Origin: Helicoverpa zea | Taxonomy: Eukaryota; Arthropoda; Insecta; Lepidoptera; Noctuidae | Assembly (NCBI RefSeq): GCF_022581195.2 | Contig: NC_061455.1 | Location: 1,484,120 to 1,548,119, forward strand | DNA: 64,000 bases | Direction: 5' to 3' | Shown: positions 37,801 through 49,800 of the stretch, piece after piece | How the letters are laid out: each line of letters begins with the position of its first letter | Numbering within the stretch: position 1 is the stretch's first letter | The notes under the pieces: model-generated | Database searches by the model: none | The model's input: the letters and a program-made list of their open reading frames with translations, nothing else | Told to the model about the DNA's origin: nothing | Position numbers and translations under genes: made by a program

Positions 37801-40800
37801 AGGACATCGCGAAAAGGCTTGTCGACGCTTCGCGTGACCAGAGGGCTGGCTTATTCTTCGGACAAAGAATTAGCATTGCCATTCAACGTGGCAATGCAGC
37901 CAGTCTTCTGGGCACGTTTCCGGAGGACAGCGATGCGGAGGAATACTTCGACGCCTGATCGATGCTCTTTTATATTTTATGTTTATATATATTTTGTATA
38001 TAGTATTTTATTTTTAGTTTTGTTTAAAGATAAGTAGTTTAAGTTTGTATATATGTATAGTGTGTACATTGTAGAAATAGATTATAAAAATAAACCTCAA
38101 ACTATTATCTTTGACAAATTATATTGACTTCAAGAGAATTTTACTTAAACATTGGAAATTATTAAAGTTTTAAATTGCTTATTTCTATGTAAGGAGTTGC
38201 GAAGCGTGTTAAGTGTTGTACTTAAAAGTTTCAAGTATGTTCAAGTATCTTTGTTTTTAGATAGTTTTATGGATATTGTTTTTTAGGTAGCTGTTTTGAC
38301 TTAATAGTTGATTAGAGTGTATCAAAGACACTTGGTTTGTCTACAGTTTGTAGTATTTACGTAGGCACATGAGAAAAAGTATCAAACTCAAAAACGTTTT
38401 TTCAAATTAGGCTGATAATAAATAATAATAAATAAATAATATTAAATAAATAATCACTTAAATACTAAACTGATAAATCAGCACTTTTCGAACGTTAAAA
38501 ATAAGACAGCCCCCAAAACGCCCACCCTTCACCACTTCCTATGTGTTTTTGCTGGGAAGATGAATGCCATGTGTTGCTGGGGAGTTTGTTGCGCCACGCA
38601 ACTAACTCCCCAGCAACACATGTCTGTCTGTTAGGTTAGATCAGAAATGAAATTATTTTTACAATAAATATAAAAGAACATTATTTGTTTAATTGACTGA
38701 AACAAATAATTGTCTTTTCAGTTTGTTAGAATCATAAAATCAAATCCAATTGAAACTTTTTCTATTTCATAACATTGAGGCTAATAAGAATTGTTTCGGG
38801 GAAAAGGTGTTCCAAATATATAAATAATTATGCAAATGTAACACAACAATATGCAAAACAACAATAAATCAAATGAAAAATCTTGAACATTCTTCTTCTG
38901 TCAAGAATTTTGTTTTCTTCAAAACTAAAGAAACCTTCTTTTGTTTATTTTGAACTGCGGCCATCTTTGATTTATTACTTTGGGAAATATGAGTGTTGGC
39001 TGGAAACGGTAAAAAAGTTAAATAGGGTTTAAAGCTTGACTTCAATTTTTTGTCCAAAAAATTAAGCATTTGAAAATGAAATATAATACGAAGGTCTATA
39101 ATGTCTCGTTGCGGTACTTTTTCGTTTTTAAGATACCAGAACTTCTGAAGAAATCCTTCCACCACATAGATAGAAAGTAGCCTGTTCGTTATTCTAATAT
39201 ACCTACTAGCTATATTACTGACAAGTTTAATCAAAACCTTACCCGTATTTTTTATGTGAATGAGGAAGAAACTTCCATGCATACAAAGAAAGAAAGAAAG
39301 ACATACAAACTTGCATGAAGTAAAAATCAATAGGATTACTCTAAGGTTGGATTGAACCGAAACGTCTTTAACCAAACCAAACCATAAGCAACCGAAATTC
39401 CTGCCCGTTGCTCAAAATTGATTTGACGGCTGGGTAGGGTTTGGTCCTACCCTAAAAGACGCAGTACCATATAACTTCATGACCATACCTTGAGCTGCTG
39501 CAGTTGCTCCTTAAAATCCGATTCCGCGAAGGTGATGGAAGCTGCACACGTGATGTTGGCGGCTTCCAACTGGGTGACTAGCTCGTTCACAGCTAAGGAG
39601 TATATCTCCTCATTCTGGGAGAACGCTGTTACTGTGTCCCAGCCGAATTGCCTGTAGGAAAATAATCGGGTTAGTAATTTTTTTTTTTGCATCTTTTATT
39701 CAGGTAGACATTTACATTGGACAATGTATTAACATTATCCGTCTTACCACAAAAACTTTTAAACGTCAGTTTATGCCTTGTCTAAAAAAATGTCAAATTA
39801 TGACGTTGACATATGGTTCATTTTGCAGCCAAAATTTTATTAGACAAGTGTAAAACAGGGTTTAAAGTTTTTGTAGTAAGGTCCTATATATTTAAACTCG
39901 CCATCATCCTCCTACTCTTATCCTGAGATATTTAAGCTACATATTTTATATATTTATTTAAAAATAAAAGGAGAAATATAAAAACTACGGATCAAAAAAA
40001 TCATCTTGTTGGATGCTTTTTAGAGTCTACAGTCTAGTAGGTAAACACGATTTTTTCTTTTGACTGTTAATAATTACAATTTAAAAAATGCTATTTCCAA
40101 AGAACAAAAAGTTATGTTCATCTGCCTAGCCTCTTTTCCAACTATGTTGGGGTCGGCTTCTAGTCCACAGTGATGCAGCTGGAGCTGCAGTTTTACAAGG
40201 AATGAAAAAAGTTTGTAACTGGTGCGTAGTATTTGCGCGTAGCCAATGCTACGTCACGACACGTAGCGTCTATGCTACGTGAGCGTAGCCTGCAAACTTT
40301 TAGCGGGCCTATTGGCTATGTGCGCGACGGTGGCGACGCGTAGCGTTTACAACTTTTACGGAAGGTGTCAAATATTATAATTTTCTTTGCAAATATAAAT
40401 AAAACCAAAGATTAAAATAGTATTGTTGACATTATTTAAGTGCAATTTATTCAATAGTTTTACTGTAAAATGAATATAGAATAAAAACTGGGTTTGAAAC
40501 TATTACACATAATATTAGTTTCCAACCACAAACTGAGACAAAAGGCAATAAATTAGTATCAGCCGAGCATGTAAGACATGTGGAAGAACTGCGACATTAC
40601 GAGCCCACGTAATTCGTCAGACATCTGTGGCACTAACACCATATAAAACCAGTTTAAACGTAAGTAATGTTTATGTGATGCTATTACATGTAAGTCATTT
40701 CCAATTTACTAATTGTAAGCTTCTTATCCTTCTTATTATTTTTTACAGATTAATGGTGTTCGTGTCGTCACTGATGTAAAATGTGACTGTGTCTATAATC

Positions 40801-43800
40801 AGAGCGGCAAGTGCAAGCATGTTAGTGCTTTAATATCCTATGTTAACAACACCACCAGCTTGTCAAAGACCAGTAATGAACAACAGTGGGGCAAACCTAG
40901 TATTCGGCAATTCGTTCAAAATAAATATTTTAAAGGAAGATACTTCGCAACAACAGTCATGGCCCATTTCTTTACTTTGATTTTGTACTGCAATCAACAC
41001 ATTTGACAGCTGATCATCCACATTTGTTTCCAATTTCTGCCGTGTTGTGCGCTGGGGTCGTTATCTGTCCGCCACTACTCGCTTTGCACATAGCCAATAG
41101 TTTGAGCGGGCTCATAAATCGGTATGGAGATGAATGGTAGGGTGCACGTTACAACGATTTAGGCCGACATTTTAGTCTGAACTGTGTCTAAGTCTGAAGT
41201 TTTCGTATTTCTATAATGTTAAAATATTATATGAAAAATTGAATTCACTATGAAAACCTAATGTAAGAACGTTACTGGCGACTTAAAATCCAATAAAAAG
41301 CCAACATTTAAAGATATCATTTATTCACTACAGAATTCCAATCTCAATCAGAAGCAAAATCCGATCAAAAGCCTGTATATTGAATCTTAACAATTCACCA
41401 CAGCATCCCTCTTAATGATTTGAACATAACGAAGTCTGTATCGCATCGCTTTCGCATTAATGAGTCCGGTACTTCCCCTTTCATTGCTTCCAACATAATT
41501 GGACTCATTAAATTAAACAAGTATGAAGTACACTTCCTTGCAAACTCAAGGGAACACGCATAACTTGCACGTAAAGGAAATAGTTTTTATTTATAAAACT
41601 TGCATTTATTTTTTCCTTTCATCCAACGTGTTTCGAGCGGTCGGCTTCAAGTGTAATGTGTTACGGTTGAATATAATACTTTTGAACTAGCTTTTAGCTG
41701 CGATGCCGGCCGTGTTTTTAGTTCACATTTTTTTAATGTAAATAAGTTTCTTTTTAAATATCAGCTAGGTTTGCCCTATGCCATTCAAAGTGCTATCAAA
41801 ATAAGTCTAGACTTTGCCGATATTAAATGGTACAAACATACAGTTAATGTAACATTACAGGTGCATTTACTAAGATCCAGTATTTAAGTTACATATCCAT
41901 TTTGTTTCTAGCTGACCCAGTTTTAATGTAATCAAGTTTCTGCTACCTGTAACTGAAAGGCTGCAACTTGAGCTGTAACTGCATTTGTTGCGAACTTCAT
42001 TTGATTTGTGCAAGCCTGGCCACGGAAGTTAGCAACGGTTTAAGGTTGCAGCTATGATTATTGCTGTATAGAGAATAAAAGTTGTAGTGTTAAATGAGTC
42101 TAGATATGCTACATGGACTTAAACAAAAAATTTACTTTTAGTAATTTTTCTGGTAGGGAAAGGAGAATGGCAGATTTCGTACCGCATATTTTTGTCGTTG
42201 TTCAGTTATAGAATTTGTACCAATTATTAAGGCAACTAAGTCATTTATTTTGATGTTAGTGTAGTATTTTTAGAACTCCGGATTAATTAATTATACCAAT
42301 AAAAAGATTCAAGTAATTAAACGTAATATAATCTTAAACTAAACGCAACTAAACGTAGTTCTGTTTTTAGAAGTTGCCATTTGTAAAATATCACGAGGCT
42401 CGAAATGATAAATAATTATTTAAACATAGAAATAACAGGGAATATAATTAACAAATTACATATTATACCTTAAAATGAATAATTATTGCATAATATCTTA
42501 ATAATTAACAATTTAATTATATAAATTATTTTCACCATCAATGTTTTTATTTTGTATTGGCAATTATTTTATTGACAGGTAACGGATATCTTTCAGAGTC
42601 TAGTCTCTGTCTGTCAGTGTCTGTTCAGTTCTTTGCTGTTGTTTTGGATTGTGGTTTGTAACTGCATCTGAGCAATTTAAGCAAATTATCTGGTCATTTT
42701 TACGTTGAGTCGAGGAACTGCTCCTCCGTACTCTATCTGTTGATAGTACTTTCGCGAAAGGACGCTTTATTACTTGTGTTGTGTGTATGTACGTGCTTTA
42801 AAATTACGAGTTTGCAATGCATCAATTGCAACGTTTGCTTGTCGCGAATACGAAGGCACGCTTTATCCGATGAGAGTGAAGATATCGTCAATACTATTCG
42901 GCTGTGGACATATCCTAGAGATGTAACTAGTTTTCAAATAACATTTTGCGTACGAGTGTGCCAGTTACGAAGTGAGAACTTTTACGTGTTAAAAAGTAGA
43001 CTCACCATATAAACTACACGATTTCATACTAAAATAATATGAATGTACCTAAAACTAATCTTAACATTATTTGAAAAAATAACAAACATTGTTGTTGTAA
43101 AAATATTTACAGTTTGTCCTGTACACGATCATTGTTGTGTTTGTACATTAACAAACATATAAGTGATCTCTTACATGTATTGTTTACTTGCCTAACTTGG
43201 TTTGTGTAACACTGTTAAAATAGTTATTTAAAGCAATGTTGAATCATACTCAAAATCACTTAAATATTTTCCAGATAACACCTGCTGACAATGTTTGCCG
43301 CACGGAACAAATATTTGAATGATCTGCAAGTAGTTGTTCTGGGTCTGGGTATTTCTGCACATGAGTTTCTATGTTGATGAAATAATACTAAGAATAGATT
43401 AAATAATTATAAGAACAATAAAATAGATGTATATGCCTACAAAAACAAAGTTGTTTTATTATACCACACTCGAAACCCGAGAACTTGACCATTATCAAAC
43501 TGTTGCAGTCCGCTGCTGGACAGGTATCTCCTAAATGCACTCTACTGAGTGGGTACGATCCTTATCTATCTATTAGGGCATGCAATTTCGGTAAAACAAA
43601 AATTACCGGTAAAAATTCGGTAATAAAAATATTTTTACCGGTAAACCGGTAAAACGGTAATTTTTGTAATTTTTTTAAAATGTGATATTATAACAATAAG
43701 ATTGGGTAGTCTTAAAGCAAAAACTAAATAAATATGCAAAGTATAAGGTGATAAACGTTTTTTGTGTCGTGGGCCGTAACAAAAAACATGTCAGTACCAT

Positions 43801-46800
43801 CCGTACGCGATGTCGCCGACAAAATGCAAGAAAAATGGCTGCGATGGTACAGACATGTAAAAAGGAGTGACACCTGAGGACATCGGCAGTGTGAATGTGA
43901 TACTCAATCTCAATATACTCGGTCAAAGGCGCAAAGGCAGGCCGAAACCGTGGTGGTTGAGTGTCGTAATGAATGACATGAAAATCTGCGAACTCGAAGA
44001 GGAAGATGTCTATTCAGGAGGATAGAGCGAAGTGGAAGAAGGAAGATACGGAAAGCCGACCCCGTCACAAGACGGGATAAACGCTAAGAATTACCGTAAA
44101 AAATATATTTTTAATTGAAGGGAAAGCCCTTTTTTATGGTAAATCATCAAATGACAGACTCTTTCTGTCTAAAACCCATGTTTTTAGTAGGTGTTTTATG
44201 GACCAGGGTAGCGGTAACTCTTTCGAACAATCCCGCGGCCCCGGCAGGCCTTGGCCCTGCTGGGCCCTACTGGGTTTGCTGACATCTCCCTGAGGAGCCT
44301 GTGGAACAACTCGCGCTGCTGACACGGGTCTGTTGTCTATGCAGACGGTGGAACGATGAGCCACCCGAACTCACCGCCCACAGACCGACGCCTACGGTGG
44401 CCGGGAGTCGTCTCTCGACCCTTGGCGCCCGTGGTGTCTTCCTGGTCCACTACAGCGGCTGGGATGAGAGGTGCTACTCGCAGTCGCTCCGCCGTCTCCT
44501 TCTCGAGCATGACTGCTTCGCAGAAGGGGCGTCGGCTTCCCATTCCCTCTAGCTCCGGACCATAGCTTGAACCAGGGAAGGACGCGAAAGGTCGCCGCTG
44601 CCTATTGCCTCGACGACAACACCGCGGTACCCTTCCCAGGCAGTGCGCACCTGGACTGTGTGCTCCACCGTGTCCTCAGAGCTGTCCGCATGGTGGTGAA
44701 GTAAAAGCCCTTGCTCAGTAAGGTCATAGAGTAGGTAAAATAAGCAATAAGCATTTGTACCTTGTATGAGCTGACAGCTATGAGGAAAAACAGAATAACC
44801 GAATGAATACAATTTGTTTAGATTTTATAAATTAAGATGAGAAAGAAGATTTGTATCTAACCTAGAGATAGTTAAGGACACACAAGTTTACTTTTCTAAA
44901 AAACAGCAACTTTAACACTCTTACAATACGTAATGTATGCAACATTACATTATATTCAGGCTACATAACAAAGATTTGACGTTAAATGAACAATTGCTAT
45001 ATTTTATCAGAAAAACGTAAAAACCGGTAAATTACCGGTTTCATATTATTTTTACCGGTAATTTAAAACTCGCAAAAATGGGCGATTTACCGGTAAAAAC
45101 GAAACCGGTTAACCGGTATTGCATGCCCTACTATCTATCTATTTACCTAATTGTACGTACCTACCTAAAACACACCCAAGATTAAGAGACAAGCTAGGTA
45201 GAACATTTATTTTATCATTACCATAACAATGTTTATGTACCTAGCTAAAACAACTTACATGGGTACTCTGTAGGACATAACCTTCAAGAACAAAACTGGT
45301 TATAACTTTTACTTCCCAAGTTCTAAAAATCTAAGAATTTACAAAGGGCTTGCCTATCATATTACCCACCAATTATAACCCATAACAATGTTTATGTACC
45401 TAGCTAAAACAACTTACATATATGGGTATACTGTGGTACATAACCTTAAAAAACAAAACTGGTTATAACTTTTACTTCCCAAGTTCTAAAAATCTAAGAA
45501 TTTACAAAGGGCTTGTCTATCATATTACCCATCAATTAAAACAAAAAATATCCCAAAACACTAAATTTTATTAGCGGTACGAAAGTCCCATACAAGCCTG
45601 CCATTCGCCTTTCAAAACAAATTATCAATTTGCTTTTAAATCTGTTTTTTCTTTGCATACATCTTGACATGAATATTTTTTTGCTTCGTGCTTTTAATTA
45701 AGTCGATAAAAGCATAGAGAATTAGATTTATACTAAATAAATTACATCCTCAATTTGAACTGGAAATCGAACCTAACATAGTTGGAAAGTAATGATGAAG
45801 TGACTCTTATATAAAATTCAGAATCCAGAATTGGGTAGTTGACACGATCGAAAAAAAATAGGTAATAATAACGTAGTCATATTCATTCTGACTTTATGCT
45901 AATGCTTTAGCTTTATGTGAAAAACCTTTGACATCATAATACAAATTGCATAGAAAGTAACTGGGTCGTTTTCAAAAAATTTGTAAAAAACAGATATGAA
46001 ACAGATAGGAAAGCTATATTGTTATAACGGAAAAGTAACAGAGACGAATTATTAGGGTCAGTATATAACGACGTACTTTTAAAAGAAAATAAGTAGATAG
46101 TAGTATTCGAATTGTTCTCTATAATTTCGCTGTCGTCCACCTGGTGTTAGTGGCATATTGCCTGTGAAGAAAAGAAAACCTTAATACATAAATATTAAAT
46201 ATTCTAAAACAAACCCCACAGCAATTCTTATACCCGAACTAAAGCCATTCGTAGGTAGGTAACTATCCCAAACTTATCCCATTATAATACATGATGTTAC
46301 CTGCAAATATCGATTGTAAAAATGTATATCGATAGAAAACATTTTCGAGTTTTATATTTTATTAGTGGATTGATTTTTATTTACTCTGTTCATGTCGACT
46401 TTTCGTAAAGATACCTTTATAAAATTATAAAATAAAAAGAAAAGTGGTAGGTTTGATTACATACGTTTTTATCTCGGTACGTACACTGTGAACAAACCTT
46501 AACCGTTCATATCTGATATGATAACCGATATGAATAAATTGCTTGTGTCTAATCTAAAAAAATCTCTTTTTCAATGCTAATTCTTACTTTAAACGAAACT
46601 TGTATAGTACAGTGATAGTGTCAATATACATTTATTCTAAGCTGAGTTATAAAACAGTAAAAGTACTTACCGATACTTTAAAAGTCTCACAGTAATAAGT
46701 AACTTTTAATTGTCGAATAATCACTGCACCACAATATTTCGTGCTTGTTGCGCTTCTCAAAATTACCGAACATTTTTTATTCGTCGATTCTTTTGACAGT

Positions 46801-49800
46801 TCAGTTGCTAATGTTTTAGGTAAAATAATTTTGATATAGTAAGTTCAACTCAGTCGTGCGCGCGGCCCTATGTGTGGGTAACCCTTGTACATATACAGTG
46901 ACTTTGTGTGCGTGACAAGAGGTACAGTCGGGTACAAATACAGTTATTTAGGGGTTGTATACGGCTGTTTAAAGTACAGTTATTACGTAATTTAGTTTAT
47001 TTATTTATAATGATTCTGTATCGCTACTTGAAAAATCAAATGATGAATTTTCGGATTTGCTACTTTCACCAATGTTAATTATAAATTCAGACTCCATGTC
47101 AAAATGTCTATAGTATTCTTCTTTTTTCTTTTGTACATGTCGACAAGTATTACCCAACATCCCTTCATCAATTTGACTTAAACGTTCATTTATGAGTTTC
47201 ATTATTTCCGTCTTATTTTGGTCGACATTATGCGAAGCAATATAATTTTTTAAAATTCCCCACACATTTTGTTTCCATTATTATACTAAATTATAGGTCT
47301 TTTACATTCTTAGTCCACACATTTATTTATTGTCCGCGTACCCCGAGCTAGAAAATATGTAAGGAGTATTTAATTCATCTTAGATATTTCACTTCATTTA
47401 TTTCTTAGATACTGTCAATGTCAATTTGAAAAACCGTATGAGAAAATAATGATAAACTGTAAAATGTAATAATAAAAAGCTTTGAATGTTGTTTCATTTT
47501 TTTGAAACGCTACCTGACTCCTTAAAACATTTTCTCCGTGAAGAACTAGACATTTTCGTAAACGACTGTACCCATAACAAAAAGCGATGAGAACACGTCA
47601 TGCTCGGACGACGTCACTGTCACACGAATGAAAGTTGTATATTTACAAGCCGACGCACACATAGGGCCGCGCGCAAATCTGAGTTGAACTATCTATAACT
47701 ACTACAAAAATATTAAAATTACTAATGTAACAGACAGGAATAACAGAAATGAAGTGAAATCAAGACTTGCTTTAATTAATTATTCCTGAATTCTGCGTGT
47801 TATATTTCATGATAATTTTAGCAAATTCCTTCAGGTTCCACAATGCTCTGCTAAGAAATCAATTATTTGTCAGTTAAAATACTAATATTGAATAATAAAA
47901 TGTTTTCTAAATGTCGCGCCAAGAATGTGGACACGCATTGCTTATATGAAAACAAATGTTCTACGTTGTAGTTTTCTTTTAAAATTAATCATTCATTGAG
48001 GATTATGGGGCGTTATTTTTGTTTTTCATAATGCTGAAATAAATGTTTATTCTGTTTTAAGAGTAATTAGCTAGTAGCTATTCTTTAAAAAATAATAACT
48101 CTGTTGGACGTTTTAATATACAATTTTTTTGAATATGTCCCAACTGTTTTTTGTCAGTTCAAGAAAAGTAATGAATTTGACTTGTTGGAAACGTTATTCT
48201 CTTGTGTACCTATAAATATGGGTAGGTATACCATATGTGGCTTTGAATTGAATCTTGAACTTTCCCGTGAAGGGCACGATCTGAATGATACTCGTACTTG
48301 ACGCGTTCCGCTTAGATCCTCTACAGAATTATCAACACGTTCTTTTCAACATATCCTTTTTTGTCAAAGAGCGAGGGAGATCCTCTGGAGAATTTACACG
48401 AACTGTATATTTATTAGATTCGTTTGTTATGTTAATTTGGGTATTTTATGTGAACATTAATATTAGGCGCGTTTTGGCACCAGTCACTGAAATGTTGAAG
48501 AGGTGTGTTTATCGTTGTGAAAGTAGGAAAGATTAGACATTGTGAAAATTGGAATATACATAGAATATTGAAGTTACGCTTCAGTTGGTGACGAAAAAAT
48601 TTAGTAGTACCTAGAGGATAGTTACTGAGGGTGTGTAGCAGAATCTATTACCATTACGATAAAGAAACCATTTGGTTTGGCTATCGTTATAACTTAAGTA
48701 CTTTACTTATTATAATAATTTTTTAATATTTTTTAACTTTAATATAATAGTTTTTTTTCCGACAAGCTGAAGACAGTATTTATACTGGCTTTTTGATTGC
48801 ACCATGGAGTAAGGTCAGTAATATTGAGAAGCAAAAAGAAACGCTGACATTTCCTCCATATAGCTTCATCTCGCAATCAGATCTTATCAAAATAGCAGGT
48901 TATATGAACTCCTTACCTGATGAAGGCAATTCTAGCAGGATTGTGTGAGGAGTCAGGAGCCACCGTCCTGCAGAACAGAGGGAACTCCGTCCTGTCGCTC
49001 AGAGCTGGTGAAGTGGACCCGAACGATACCTGGACAAAATATATAGAAGGCTTAAAAGCATCATCTTATAAGCACGGTTTAGAAATATTCTCTTGTAAAT
49101 ACATAGTTGTGAATCTAGTCGGACACAAACAGGGAATAAAATGTATAGGTAAGTATGTCTAAAGTTTTCCTAGAATCAAGAGATAGTTCCGATGCTGGAA
49201 ACTTTGTTGAACGAAATTAACTGGATAAATGAATATTCTCAGTGATATAGAACACGATTTAACTGCTTATATGTCGCTAATTATATTATGGAACAATAGA
49301 AAAATTGTGTATCGCGTGTATCTGCGCTCCGATATGAAACGGATTAAGTAGGTACTGTTAATTAATACAAGGCTTAAGAAAAAATCATAAATCATTACTG
49401 TACCACCTAACATAATCAAGATATAAACTGTATAAAATCCACCGCCAAGCTTCAAACCAAGCACGTATGTGAATGAACAAAAGTAATTAAGCAGCCATCA
49501 TTAATATTCGCTCTATTACTATATGTAAGTACAATTAACATTAAGTCGTGTGTGAAATTAATCACAATGATTGATAATCCTTTTGTTAGGGATGACGGCT
49601 GTGATCCGGTTCGTGGCAAGATTGGTTCACTGCGTTTAGATCTGTATTACAGGTGGTTATTTTTGGATGTTGTTAATTTTGTAACTCATAATAGACGTGA
49701 TGACTGGGTGAAAAAATAGTAAGTGTAATTAGTCTGCATTTTAGATAAAATATTTTCTAAGATATAACACATCAAAAATCGAGAGTGGGGGCTCGTGAGG

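Larger units (their letters stand above)
43574..45130. mobile_element. hAT-like element, 1557 bp, with 8-bp TSD
   Basis: TIR tagggcatgcaat ... attgcatgccctA with perfect CTATCTAT duplications (43566-43573, 45131-45138). Subterminal arms are packed with accggtaa and ttaccggt repeats on both sides. The interior holds only LINE debris, so this is a non-autonomous or passenger-filled copy. CTATCTAT is locally repeated, which slightly weakens the duplication. Confidence 0.8.

Noticed and set aside
38869..39375. 168-codon minus-strand frame as a gene or the missing receptor exon
   Set aside because: Lys/Phe/Leu-rich composition expected from AT-rich DNA. It has no GABA-B motif and the wrong position relative to the splice sites.
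46100..46170. Missing VFT exon after the acceptor ttttcttttcttcacag
   Set aside because: None of the three frames after this AG gives the expected receptor segment.
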